A stretch of 64,000 nt of DNA, from the NCBI GenBank assembly GCA_023614405.1, contig CM042687.1, positions 67,686,992-67,750,991 on the forward strand. Reading direction: 5' to 3'. Under the pieces are notes generated by a model that was not told the DNA's origin, did no database searches, and saw only the letters and a list, made by a program, of their open reading frames with translations. Numbering within the stretch: the first letter of the stretch is position 1; each line of letters opens with the position of its first letter. Source of the DNA: Avena insularis. Its lineage: Eukaryota; Streptophyta; Magnoliopsida; Poales; Poaceae. Of the stretch, positions 12,018 to 24,179 are shown piece by piece. A program made the translations under genes and the position numbers.

Positions 12018-12839
12018 CATACCTTGTCGACGAGGTGCGCAGTGAGTGGGCAGACCTTGATGGCAAAGTGCATGGAGAGTATAGAGACCTTGAAGGATAG
12101 GTAAACAGAGAGGTGGCAGATCTTGTCGATGAGGTTGATGGCGAGGTTTCATACCTTCTATCTTGACACGGCATGGTGGAAAACCGGCCGGGAAGGTGAG
12201 GACGGGCTAGGGTTTGGGCTACAGGGATGGCTAGTTGTATATTGGAGGGACTGGCGGCGACAAGGCGAGGACGGGCGGATGGCGGCTAGTGGAATAGGCG
12301 GATGACGATGATTGGAGTAGGGGCAGACGGTGGCGAGTCAGGGAGGGGAGTACAGTGACGAGTCGAGGACGGGAGGACAACGAGGTGAAGAAAATTGGAT
12401 ATCGTCCCCTTTCGGCGAGGTGATAAGTAGGGTTTTTTACCGATTACCTAAACACCCTCTGGGCAAATCATGCGTGGTGTTGGGCTGGAGGGATGAACCG
12501 TCTATTCAATCCGTGAAAATCTCTAGACGGGTGTCTCGTGGGAAAATTTAATTCCTAGGCATGAAATTTCAACGCGCTATCTCAGCCAAATTATTGGTTG
12601 GCATATCATGGTCATCTATTGCATGATAGGTGGCTCAAAACAATTAATCATATATGAAACTACTTACAAAGGGTACCTTCTAAAGAAATTTAGCAAATAC
12701 TAAACAAAAAAATTTAGCAAAAAACTATTATGTAGATGTGTGCCAAAATATTGGTATAGGTGAAGTACGACCAAGGTGTGGTATGAAAAAATTATAGATC
12801 GTAGATCTCCGATGGGAATGGTGACCCATGTTTTAGGGT
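12018..12839. other. unassigned sequence between chromovirus and satellite
   Basis: The first half (to about 12540) is GC-rich and holds loosely repeated phrases (ACCTTGTCGACGAGGT, GATCTTGTCGATGAGGTTG, GACCTTGATGG). It then changes abruptly to AT-rich DNA. I recognise no domain in any frame, no terminal repeat and no match to the rest of the window. It could be a remnant of a gene or of an unrecognised transposon. Confidence 0.5.
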
Positions 12840-15800
12840 TTCGAGGATCCAGGTCATGACCACAACCATGTCATAGTTTGATTCAATGCACCCATATTCC
12901 GCACACACATGTATCTTTTGATGGCCAACAATGTTGCTTCATGAAGTTTTTAAAAACAATGCACGGAAAATCCATTTTCTATTTTCCTGGTGCCCAAAAA
13001 GGCTTACTATTTGTGAAGCAGCCACCAAGGCTGTGATGTGAAAATGCATCACCCCCTTTTTTATTGATACTAGAGGGCATCTAGTGGCCAATTCACAAAT
13101 TGGCTTCGGCTAGAACCTCTCGGCGCAACCCCCGCGATATAAACAAGCTTCCGCTGGTCTAGCAGGAGAGTGGGGCTAAACTTTAGCCTAGAGCTACCTC
13201 ATAGCTATCTTAGGAATTTTCCAAAAAATCATTTCCAGGTACAAAACATGACATTTCTTCAGAGACCCAACTATAGATTAGCAAGACTAGACAAATAGGC
13301 AGGAACCCTATCATAACTACGTAGCGGATCTCGGCAGAATCTCGAAACTGGCCTCCGAAATTCAAAAATAATTCAAAAATGCGAAACCTTCGCACATTGT
13401 CATTTTATGTTGTCTGCATCAAGGAAAAAATAACAGACATGGCATACGATGACTATTCTAAAAAAAGTGTTCACATAAATCACCTACCGCCTTCGAGGAT
13501 TCATGGATTTCAAGGAAAATGAGCTAGGTCATGACCACAACCATGGCATAGTTTGCTTCAATGCGCCCATATTCTGCACACACGTGTATCTTGTGATGGC
13601 GAAATATGTTGCTTCATGAAGTTTTTGAAAAAATGCACGGAAAATCCATTTTCCATTTTCCCGGTGCCGACAAATGGCTTACTTTGTGAAGCAGCCACCA
13701 ATGTCTTGATGTGAAAATACATCACCCCATTTTTTGTAAATACTAGAGGGCATTAAGTGGCCAATTCATAAATTGGCTTGGGCTAGAACCTCTTGGCGCA
13801 ACCTCCGCGATATAAACAAGCTTCCACCGGTCTAGCAAGAGGGGGGCTAAAATTTAGCCTAGAACTATCTCGTAGCTATCTCGGGAATTTTCCAAAAAAA
13901 TCATTTCCAGGTACAAAACATGGAATTTCTTTAGATACCCAACAATAGATTAGCAAGACCAGACACATAGGCAGGAACCCTAGCATAATTGCACTAAGGA
14001 TCTCGACAGAATCTTGAAACCGTCCTGAGAAATTCAAAAAAAAATCAAAAAATGTGAAACCTTCGAACAATGTCATTTTATGTTGCCTGCTTCAAGGCAA
14101 AAATAATAGACATGGCATACAAGGACTATTCTAAAAAGTGTTCACATAAATCACCTATTGCCTTCAAGAATTCATGGATTTCAAGGCAAATGATCTAGGT
14201 CATGACCACAAGCATGGCATAGTTTCCTTCAATGCGCTCATATTCCGCACACGCGTGTATCTTGTGATGGCGAATAATGTTGCTCCATGAAGTTTTTGAA
14301 AACAATGCACATAAAATCCATTTTCCATTTTCCCGTTACTAAAAAAGGGCTTAATTTGTGAAGCAGCCACCGAGGCCGTGATGTGAAAATGTATCATCCC
14401 ATTTTTTTAAATACTAGAAGGCATCAAGTGGCCAATTCAAAAATTGGCTTCGGCTAGAATCTCTCGGCGCAACCCCGCGATATAAACAAGATTCCACCGG
14501 TCTAGAAGGAGGGGGCTAAAATTTAAGTTGGAGCTACCTAATAGCTATCTCGGAAATTTTCCAAAAAATCATTTCTAGGTACAAAACATGGAATTTCTTG
14601 AGAGATCCAACAAGATATTAGCAAGACAAGGCACATAGGTAGGAACCCTAGCATAAATGCATAGCGCATCTCGGCAGAATCTCGGAACCAGCCTTAGAAA
14701 TTCAAAAACAAATTCAAAAAATATGAAACCTTCGCACATTGTCATTTTATGTTGCCCGCTTCAAGGAAAAAATAACAAACATGGCGTACGAGGATTATTG
14801 TAAAAAAGTGTTAACAGAAATTACCTACCGCCTTCGAGGATTCATGACCTTCAAGGTAAATGAGCAAGGTCATGACCACAACCATGAAATAGTTTGCTTC
14901 AATGCGCCCATATTCTACACATGCGTGTATCTTGTGATGGCGAACAATGTCGCTTCATGAAGTTTTTGAAAACAATGCACAGAAAATCCATTTTCCATTT
15001 TTTCTGTGCTGAAAAGGGGCTTACTTTGTGAAGCATCCACCGAGCCTGTGATGTGAAAAAGCATCACCCCATTTTTTGTAAATACTAGAGGGCATCAAGT
15101 GGCCAATTCACAAATTGGCTTCAGCTATAACCTCTCGGCACAACCTCCACGATATAAACAAGCTTCCACCGGTCTAGTAGGAGGGGGGCTAAAATTTATC
15201 CTGGAGCTACCTCATAGCTATCTCGGGAATTTTCCAAAACAATCATTTCCAGGTACAAAAAATGGAATTTCTTCAGATACCCAACAATAGATTAGCAAGA
15301 CTAGGCACATAGGCAGGAACCCTAGCATAACTGTGCTGAGAATCTCGGCAGAATCTCGAAACCGGCCTAATAAATTCAAAAAAAAATCAGAAAACATGAA
15401 ACCTTCGAACAATGTCATTTTATGTTGCCTGGTTCAAGGAAAAAATAACAGTAATGGCATACGAGGACTATTCTAAAAAAGTGTTCACATAAATCACCTA
15501 CCGCCTTCGAGGATTCATGGCTTTCAAGGCAAATGAGCTAGGTCATGACCACAACCATGGCATAGTTTTCTTCAATGCGCTCATATTATGCACACGTGTG
15601 TATCTGGTGATGGCGAACAATGTTTCTCCATGAAGGTTTTGAAAACAATGCACATAAAATCCATTTTCCCGGTGCTAAAAAGGGCTTACTTTGTGAAGCA
15701 GCACCGAGGCCGTGATGTGAAAATGCATCACCCCATTTTTTGAATACTAGAGGGAATCAAGTGCCCAATTCAAAAATTGGCTTCGGCTAGAACCTCTCGA

Positions 15801-18184
15801 CGCAACCCCGCGATATAAACAAGCGTCCACTGGTCTAGCAGGAGGGGGCTAAAATTTAGCTTGGAGCTACCTCATAGCTATCTCGGGAATTTTCCACAAA
15901 ATCATTTCTTGGTACAAAACATGGAATTTCTTCAGAGACCCAACAAGAGATTAGCAAGACCAGACACATAGATAGGAACCCTAGCATAACTTTACAACAG
16001 ATCTCGCTAGAATCTCAAAACTGACCTGAGAAATTCAAAAAAAATCAAAAAATGTGAAACCTTCGCACATTGTCATTTTATGTTGCCCGCTTCAAGGCAA
16101 AAATAATAGACATGGCATACCAGGACTATTCTAAAAAAGTGTTCATAGAAATCACCTACCTCCTTTCTGGATTCATGGCTTTCAAGGCAAATGAGCTAGA
16201 TCATGACCATAACCATGGCATAGTTTGCTTCAATGCACCCATATTCCGCACACGCGTGTATCTTGTGATGACAAACAATGTTGATTCATGAAGTTCTTGA
16301 AAATAATGCACAGAAAATCCATTTTCCATTTTCTCGGTGCCTAAAAAGGGCTTACTTTGTGAAGCAGCCACCGAGGCTGTGATGTGAAAATGCATCACCC
16401 CTTTTTTTTAAATAAGAGAGGACACCTAGTGGCCAATTCACAGATTGGCTTCGTCTAGAACATCTCGGTGCAATCCCGCGATATATACAAGCTTCCACCG
16501 GTCTAGCAGGAGGGGGCTAAAATTTAGCCTAGACCTACCTCGTACCTATCTCGGAAATTTTCGAAAAAAATCATTTCCAGGTATAAAACATGGCATTTCT
16601 TCACAGATCCAAAAATAGATTAGCAAGACCAGGCACATAGGCAGGATCTCGGCAAAATCTCGAATCCGGCCTTAGAAATTCAAAACAAATTCAAAAAATG
16701 TGAAACCTTCGCAAATTTCAATTTTATGTTGCCTTCTTCAAGGCAAAAATAACAGACATGGCATATGAGGAATATTCTAAAAAAGTGTTCACAGAAATCA
16801 ACCTACTGCCTTCGAGGATTCATGGCTTTCAAGGAAAATGAGATAGGTCATGACCACAACCATGACATACTTTGCTTCAATGCGCCCATATACTGCACAC
16901 GCATGTATCTTGTGATGGCAAACAATGTTGCATCATGAAGTTTTTGAATACAATGTACAGAAAATCCATTTTCCATTTTTCCGGTGCCAAAAAAGGGCTT
17001 ACTTTGTGAAGAAGCCACCGAGGCTGTGATGCGAAATGCATCACCCCATTTTTATAAATACTAGACGACATCTTTTGGCCAATTCATAAATTGTCTTCGG
17101 CTAGAACCTCTCGGCGCAACCCCCGCAATATAAACAAGCTTCCGCTGGTTAAGTAGGAGGGGGGCTAAAATTTAGCCTGTAGCTACCTCGTATCTATCTC
17201 GGTATTTTTCCAAAAAATCATTTCTAGATACAAAAAATGGCATTTCTTCAGAGATCCAACAAGATATTAGCAAGACCAGGCACATAGGTAGGAACCCTAG
17301 CATAACTGCGTAGCAGATATTGGCAGAATCTCGAAACTGGCCTTACAAATTCAAAAACAAATTCAAAAAATGTGAAACCTTCGCACATTGTCATTTTATG
17401 TTGCCTGCTTCAAGGAAAAAATAACAAACATGGCATACGAGGATTATTCTAAAAAAGTGTTCACAGAAATCACCTACCACCATCGAGGATTCATGGATTT
17501 CAAGGCAAATGAGCTAGGTCATGACCACAACCATGGTATAGTTTGCTTTAATGCACCCATATTCCGCACACGCATGTATCTTGTGATGGCGAACAATGTT
17601 GCTTCATGAAGTTTTTGAAAACAATGCACAGAAAATCCATTTTCCATTTTTCCGGTGCCAAAAAAGGGCTTATTTTGTGAAGCAACCACTGAGCCTGTGA
17701 TGTGAAAATGCATCACCCCATTTTTTATAAATACTAGAGGACATCTAGTGGCCAATTCATAAATTGTCTTCGGCTAGAACCTCTCGGCGCAACCCCCGCA
17801 ATATAAACAAGCTTCCGTCAGTCTAGCGGGAGGGGGGCTATTTATCTTGAACCTACCTCATAGATATCTCGGGAATTTTCCAAAACATTATTTCTAGATA
17901 CAAAACATGGCATTTATTTAGAAATCCAACAAGAGATTATTAAGACTAGACACATAGGCAGGAACCATAGCATAACTGCGTAGCGGATCTCGGCAGAATC
18001 TCGAAACTGGCCTAAGAAATTCAAAAAAATTCAAAAAATGTGAAACCTTCGCACATTGTCATTTTATGTTGCCTGCTTCAAGGCAAAAATAACAGACATG
18101 GCATACAAGGACTATTCTAAAAAAGAGATCACAGAAATCACTTACCGCCCTCGAGGATTCATGGCTTTCAAGGCAAAGAAGCTA
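12840..18184 (+). repeat. tandem satellite array, about 670-bp monomers
   Basis: Using the motif GGTCATGACC as a phase mark, monomers start at 12852, 13527, 14198, 14868, 15541, 16199, 16846 and 17517, and the next phase mark is at 22183 beyond a solo LTR insertion. Spacings are 675, 671, 670, 673, 658, 647, 671 and, after removing the insertion, 668 bp, making eight full monomers. Each carries a block 'caattcacaaattggcttcg', a 'gatataaacaagcttcc' segment and a TTCAAAAA-rich stretch. Monomers differ by many substitutions and short indels. Units 2-3 and 4-5 share diagnostic variants, indicating a dimer duplication. Not recognised as a named grass satellite. Confidence 0.93.
17388..17609 (+). 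other. satellite-borne 73-codon open frame (also in two other monomers)
   Basis: The frame starts MSFYVACFKEKITNMAYEDY and ends near MANNVAS. Versions of equal length are open at 14739-14960 and 16070-16291; in other monomers it is broken, e.g. by an extra A near 13463. It has no recognisable domain, no untranslated context and no neighbouring signals. Retention in three of eight units could be chance or descent from a captured coding fragment. I do not call it a gene. Confidence 0.3.
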
Positions 18185-21100
18185 TGTCACATCCCAAGAT
18201 TTTCCAAATCTTGTAATGTGAAAAATAAATGAATAAAATAAAACTTTGTTGATTTTCAGGGTGAGAAGAAACTTTTTGAATTCAAATAGGAACCTTTAAA
18301 CCTATTTTGATCAAGTTAAATCCTAAAGGGATTTAAAAAGTTAAATAAACAATAAACTTAAAAATATTTAAAATTACTATTTTGAATCCTTTAATAAAAA
18401 GGATTTGATTTTCAAAAGAAAAGGTGGATTTGTAAATACGGATTATTTTAGAGCCAAATTAAACCTTGGCCAAGTTTTTGAAACAAAAGGTTTTGCTTTG
18501 ATTAAAAGAGTAAAGGTTTATTTAAATAAAATAATTAGGATTTATAATATCCAATTTTATTAAAAATAAAGGCTTTTCCCATTTCAAATAAACACTAAAA
18601 CTTTTTAAATTATTTTAAATAAGTTTTCCAAGTATTTTATATTCTCAATTAAAACCTACTGAAGTGTTTTGGTTTATTTTAGATTTCAAAATAAAGTTTT
18701 TAATAAAACAAATCCTATTTGATTTAATAACTAAGGTCCATCTTATTTAATTATTAATGGACCCTAAAATAAAAATGTTATTTTATTTTAAACAAGTTCT
18801 CCAAGTATCTTTTATTTTCAAATAAAACCTACTGATTTGGTTTTGATAATATTTAGTTTTCAAATGGAGATTTTATTAAATAAATCAAAACCTATTTGAA
18901 TTAATAATTAAGGTCTATTTTATTTAATTATTAAATAGATCCAAAAAAGAATAAAATTATTATTTTATTTTGGGACTTTGGTTTATGTTGTTAAACAGAA
19001 CCAAAACACAATACAAAGTTTGGTGAATGTTTTGAATTGATTTGATGATTGATTTGGTTGTTTGAATTTCAAAACAGAAAATAGAATTAGAAAAAGAAAA
19101 GCATTTGGAAAGAAAAAAATGGAACCAGACAGCAGCCCACTAGGCCCAGCAGCCCATTTCCCTCTCTCCCCCGAAGCGTTTTTCCGTCACTCGCGAAACG
19201 ACACGCGCAGTCACTGAACACTGGCCCCCACCTCCACTCCCTTTCTTTCGCTGACGAGCAGGCCCCACCGCCAGCTCAGCATCGTCTTCACCCCGCGACG
19301 ACCACGCCGGCCGTTTCCTGCCACTAACGCCGCGGTTGAATTCGCTTCAATGCCGCGCCTTAACCTCGCTTCGACCACGCCTCCTTAAACGCGTCCCTCT
19401 TCTCCCCATTTCCCCTCTGCTTCCAGCTCCTCTCCGCCCCAGGGCTGCTCGAATTGCTCTTGGCAAACCCACTGGCTCCGACGAGGTCCTGTGTAAATGT
19501 AAACCCGCCGCCCTTGCCTCATCGACCACGCACATACTCCCCACCTCCTGATCTCCCGCACTCATTCTCCGAGTGCGAGTTCAGACCGGCTTCGTCGACA
19601 CCGAGCGTGCGCCGCCGTCTGCCATTACTCCGTCGAGCACCCCAGGTGAACTCCGACCGCCCTAAGCTCTCTCGATGATGCACACATCTTCCCTAGATCG
19701 TCCCGCGTCTAACCATGCCTCCACTTTGTCTTAGCGTGGTTCCAAACGACGACCCGAGAGCACCGCCGCCCATACCAACTCCGGCGAGCAATCGCCAGCA
19801 CATGCGAGCGCCCCTTCATCTGCAACCAGCACGTTGAGCTTCCCCAGGCTTCTGCGAACGCGGTGAGCCACTCTAGCTTCCTGTAACGCCAGCACCGCCA
19901 CCATCTGGCCGCTCCGCCGCCAGCCACCACCGCAGCGCCGCTCGTTTTAGGTCGAGCTTGCAGCAACCGTCCGATCTCGATCTAGTGGCTAGGATAGAAG
20001 CTAGGCGAAAGGGTAAGTAGCATCTGCGTGCCGTGCGATTCAACTTGATCCAACGGTCTGCATCACTCGATCCACCCGAACCGGTACCGACGAATAGGAA
20101 AACGCCGCGTGTCACCAGTTCTGTTTAAAAACAAAGTTTGAATCAGATTTGTTTGCAAAATTGAAACCCTTGTAACATTTGATCCACACGTCCAAAAATT
20201 ACAAACTTTATATCAATGGAATCAGTGAAACAAGCCCTAGCCAACCAAGCAATTTGTTTAGTAAAAAGCTTCTGGTAAAATGGTTGTTTTTGCAGGAACA
20301 TTTGTATGCTTGTTTAGGTTATAAAAATTATTCAAAAATGATTTTGGGAATAAAATCTTTGGCAAATGGTGTGATTTGAACCTACTGACAATAGGAAACA
20401 CTTTGTGGTTTCAAAAATGTATTTGGGGAAACAAAAGGATGATTCTTTGATTTAAAACCATTTCTAGACAAATAAAAAAATATAGTTTATTTATTAAAAA
20501 TGGTTTTGGAAGAAAACTTTTGGGAAATGTTTTGTTTTAAACTCTCTGACCCCAAACACCAAGTTTTATGGTTTGAAAACATATTTGGTGAACCCTATAG
20601 ATTAATGCCTTAGTAAAAATATTTCTACACCACATAAAATGATACTTTGTTTTGAAAATGGTTTAGGAAGTGAAACCTCTTGCAAATGACTTTTGCCACT
20701 TTATAAAATGACCAATAGGTGTTTTCAAATGTTCATGACCCATTAGGAACCACTTTTTCAAAGAAAACAAAGCTTGGCATGCTTGCATGCATTACTTTGA
20801 CTTTATGATTTTATGTGATTGTTTTGCTTGATTGGTAGATTGAGATTGTGCCTTGCTTGATTGATTTGTAGTGACTTGAAGAGTGTGATTGTAGCAAGGA
20901 CAAGGAGTGAACCTATACCCTCTACCAAAAAGGCAAGTGATGCTTCATACTTTTTGTCCCATTACTTTCACTATGCATTAGTGATTTCTCTAAGTAAAAC
21001 TTGCATGGAATTTTGCTAAGTATAAACCTTGCTATAAGAAAACCTAGTAGATGAAACCTTAGTAGAAAATTTCCTAAGTTAAAATTCCTACTACTATCAA

Positions 21101-22177
21101 GCTTAGCTTAGCTAATAGAAAACAAGGGTGGATTATATATTCATACTTTGGAAAAAAATTTAAGTCTGAGGACTTGTGTTTTTGTTTAATAAAACAACTA
21201 AGTTAATGAATCACCTGGGTGGAATGGTAATTGCTTGGTGGTTTTTGGTTGAGTGGTTCACAAGGCCCATGTTTATGGTTGACCTTGTGTATCTCACTTG
21301 TGGATGGCCACCCAGGAACAAAGAGATTTGAGATGTCAAATGTTGAGAAGCTTCAAGTGCAGCCACTTGGCATTATGGGCTCTGCCTGGATCATATAGGT
21401 TGCAAGAACTTAGCCATATGGACAGTTGGTGGTAGAGTTTGATAGGTTGGAGCGCGTCCATTTGGTCTAAGGGAAGGCTTTTGAAAGGTCCTGTTTTGGG
21501 AAACCAAGTCTGGTGGGGAAAGTGCACAACCTCTACAGAGTATAAAATCTAAGTACTTAGCCATGTCCCTGGTAAAGGACAATTTGAGCATCAAGACATG
21601 GAAGCAATCAATAATCTCATCATTCAAATTTCTAAGTTAAAAACTTGTGGTTGAACAAGGGTTAAAGGATCTTCAATCTTTGTTTGGGAGAAATGATTTT
21701 GTCAAGCAAAAACTTAGTGTTTTCAAAATGTTAAGAAAAATCTATTTTGAGCAATGCAAGCCTCAACTCCACTTAGCCAAATGCATATAGATGATAGACT
21801 CCACTATACTACCATAGTATCACTTGCCAATACAATTCAAATATATTGACCCTTGTGGCTGTAACTTGTTATGTTGCAGGTTTGATTGATATTAGTAAAG
21901 TTGATTGATTAGGATTACAAGTCTACAACCAACATGTCTGTCTGTGGCACTTTGAAGATGAAGGACTCCATGCTTATAGTTATTCCGCTGCAATGTAATG
22001 TAATAGCCAAATGAGCTATGTAAGATGTAATAAAATTATGTTATTCCTGGTTATAAAGTTGTATTATGACCTTTGTTTCTTGATATTACATCTTAACTGT
22101 GGATGCTAGCTATTGATCCAGGGACTAGCATTGTAAACACAGGGGACTCTACCTTATCAAAGGTTGGGACCCTTACA
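18185..22177 (+). mobile_element. solo LTR A (3993 bp), TSD AGCTA
   Basis: It starts TGTCACATCCC and ends CCCTTACA. The flanking five bases are identical: AGCTA at 18180-18184 and 22178-22182. There is no primer site, interior or second LTR, so it is a solo LTR left by recombination. It interrupts satellite monomer 8, whose sequence resumes at 22183. It carries a GC-rich block (about 19130-20110) like the chromovirus LTR and is homologous over its length to solo LTR B at 27060-31293. Confidence 0.93.
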
Positions 22178-22182
22178 AGCTA

Positions 22183-22290
22183 GGTCATGACCACAACCAT
22201 GGCATAGTTTGCTTCAATGTGCCCATTCCACACAAGCGTGTATCTTGTGATGGCGAACTATGTTGCTTCATGAAGATTTTGAAAACAATG
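22183..22290 (+). repeat. satellite monomer 9, truncated
   Basis: This resumes exactly after the TSD of solo LTR A with GGTCATGACCACAACCATGG and follows the monomer consensus to about 22288 (GTTGCTTCATGAAG, then AAAACAATG), where the array ends. It places the satellite edge only about 340 bp upstream of the ATG of the split host gene. Confidence 0.88.
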
Positions 22291-22630
22291 GATGTATATA
22301 ATTAAAAATCTTTCGATTATATATATATGAAGAATTTTATCTAGAGAGATGGCTAGAGAGATGAATACAAATGATTTAATAGAAAAGAAATCGAGTGGGA
22401 TAACAGCTGTACGGCATACACACACGGTTTCCCACTCCTGTGTTTTGCATTGACACGTATACATTTCCGCTGCCCCTAAAAAAAGAAAACCGTAAACTCG
22501 TGCGCTAACATCGCCCAAATTGCCTCATCGTCTCCCGGGAGCATTTAAAGTACCATTGGCCACATCACCTCCCCTATTCCACTCTCCACTCCAAAGAAAC
22601 CCTTGCAATATCAAGATCACCGACACAACG
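22291..22630 (+). promoter_or_regulatory. upstream region of the split zf-XS-like gene
   Basis: This non-repeat DNA runs from the satellite edge to the ATG at 22631. It has an AT-rich distal part, then a pyrimidine-rich proximal part typical of a plant 5' leader. A TATA-like CATTTAAAG is at about 22542-22550, some 85 bp before the ATG. The leader around 22565-22630 is rich in C and T (CACCTCCCCTATTCCACTC). Promoter function is inferred from position only. Confidence 0.4.
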
Positions 22631-22641
22631 ATGAAGAGAAC

Positions 22642-23106
22642 TGATGGGGGAATACCAATCGGGGTATACCCACGAAGCGGATTCGCCAGCTGGATCGAGC
22701 CGACTGGAACCTAGCCCTGAGCGGGTCGACTACTATCTGGCGACCGCGCATCTGCGCACCAGTCGTGGCGCGCCTGGAGGCCCAAGACGGCGACTCGTAT
22801 ACAAAGTCCACCAACACACTTGTAAACCCTAACTGGCTGCATATATATAAAGCCATCAGGGGCACCCCCACGGGGCATCGTCTCCCACATCATATTAGAT
22901 CTAGTCTCTACCTCCGCCTACGGCGGCTCTCTTGTAAACCAATCTATGGTCATATACTGGATTGATAGCAGGACGTAGCAATCCTCCACCAAGGGGACGT
23001 GAACCTGGGTACATTGTGTGCCAATCTCGCTTCTGGATTCTCCGACGTCGCCTTGCTCCCTCTATAAAGCTAACCCCAGTAGCATCTGCCGTGCAATATC
23101 ACGACA
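22642..23106 (+). repeat. left LTR of the exon-1 insertion
   Basis: It runs TGATGGGGGAATACCAATCG... to ACGACA and aligns throughout to 26120-26592 with scattered substitutions and short indels (e.g. 'gcgaccgcgcatctgcgcac' against a different stretch in the right LTR). It contains a TATA box at 22842-22850. Confidence 0.92.
22842..22850 (+). promoter_or_regulatory. TATA box, left LTR of exon-1 insertion
   Basis: TATATATAA followed by AGCC. The right LTR has the equivalent TATATAAA at 26327-26334. The right-hand box lies about 266 bp before the resumed host exon, so it could in principle drive a transcript into the downstream gene. Confidence 0.6.
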
Positions 23107-23125
23107 GTTGACGCCCACCGTGAGG
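23107..23125 (+). other. primer-binding-site-like sequence
   Basis: GTTGACGCCCACCGTGAGG immediately follows the left LTR. It resembles the TTGGCGCCCACCGTGGGG type of primer region found after the LTRs of several grass gypsy families. I do not assign the tRNA. Confidence 0.55.
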
Positions 23126-24179
23126 CAAGCGACGCTTGGAGGGTGATGATCCGTGCAGGATCCCTCACCATCTAACGACGTCAAGACGGTGCACGGTTTG
23201 TCGGATATGGCCACGCGATCAGCTGCTGCAGTTCAATCGAGTGTGAATTAACTCAAGATCCGGGCATCCACGTGACCTACTCTCACGTAGCAGAGAATCT
23301 CCATCAGCGAACATGCACACTCACGGGCGGTTACTCAATCATTATCCCTATTTAATCTTATCTCTCCCATGTGTTAATTACTATGCAAATTGGGTACGTA
23401 CCATATTATAATCTAAGCTCATACTAAGCTCATACTTTTTTTGGTATACAAGCACCAGACTGGATTTGGGATACACGCATTCATGGATATGAGATGGGGT
23501 TCGTATAGACGCGTTTTCGATCACAGCCATGGATCGGCGAGTCCGCATGAATTTATCATGGACAGTCTACTATCTTTACAAAGTTTTTCGGCGTTTAACT
23601 CGTCTCCAACTCTGTTCGCTATAATCCATCATCGATGACATCTTTTCACTATTTTTTAATTGTTAATATTATGCAGTGCTTTGGGTCTAGTGCCGACTGA
23701 GGAATAAATCAATCGGCAAATAGTACACGTATAGCAAAACATGTGTAGATTAATTATAAAATATTTAGTATTTTTCTACTTTGTATCCTCCGGTTTGTAT
23801 GATCAGGCTTTGCACTCCCTTAAATCGCGTGAGATCATATAATTTGGCACAAGTACTAATCTTTTACTTTTATTGGCCTATGTACGAGGAACAAATCGAT
23901 CGACAATCCACGTCTACACGGGGCGTCATAAAAATTCAGGCCCGACTAACTCTGTCATGCGAAGGTCTAGTCGGACGGGTTGTCGCGACCTCGACCGAAG
24001 GATCGAACAACCGCTCTACCGCCAGCTTCTTCGACTTTTTGCCACCGTGGCTCCTACAACTCCGCCAACGATGACTCGGCTATAGCAGATAATTTCTCCC
24101 ACTCGATATTTTAAATATTTATTTGTATACTGATAATCTCTTTATTAAATGTGTATTGATGCATATGTACGGAGAAGAA

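Noticed and set aside
13210..15418. Minus-strand hydrophobic 61-66-codon frames in satellite monomers
   Set aside because: Repetition follows from tandem duplication; most monomers are broken in this frame, and neighbouring monomers have the frame open on the opposite strand.
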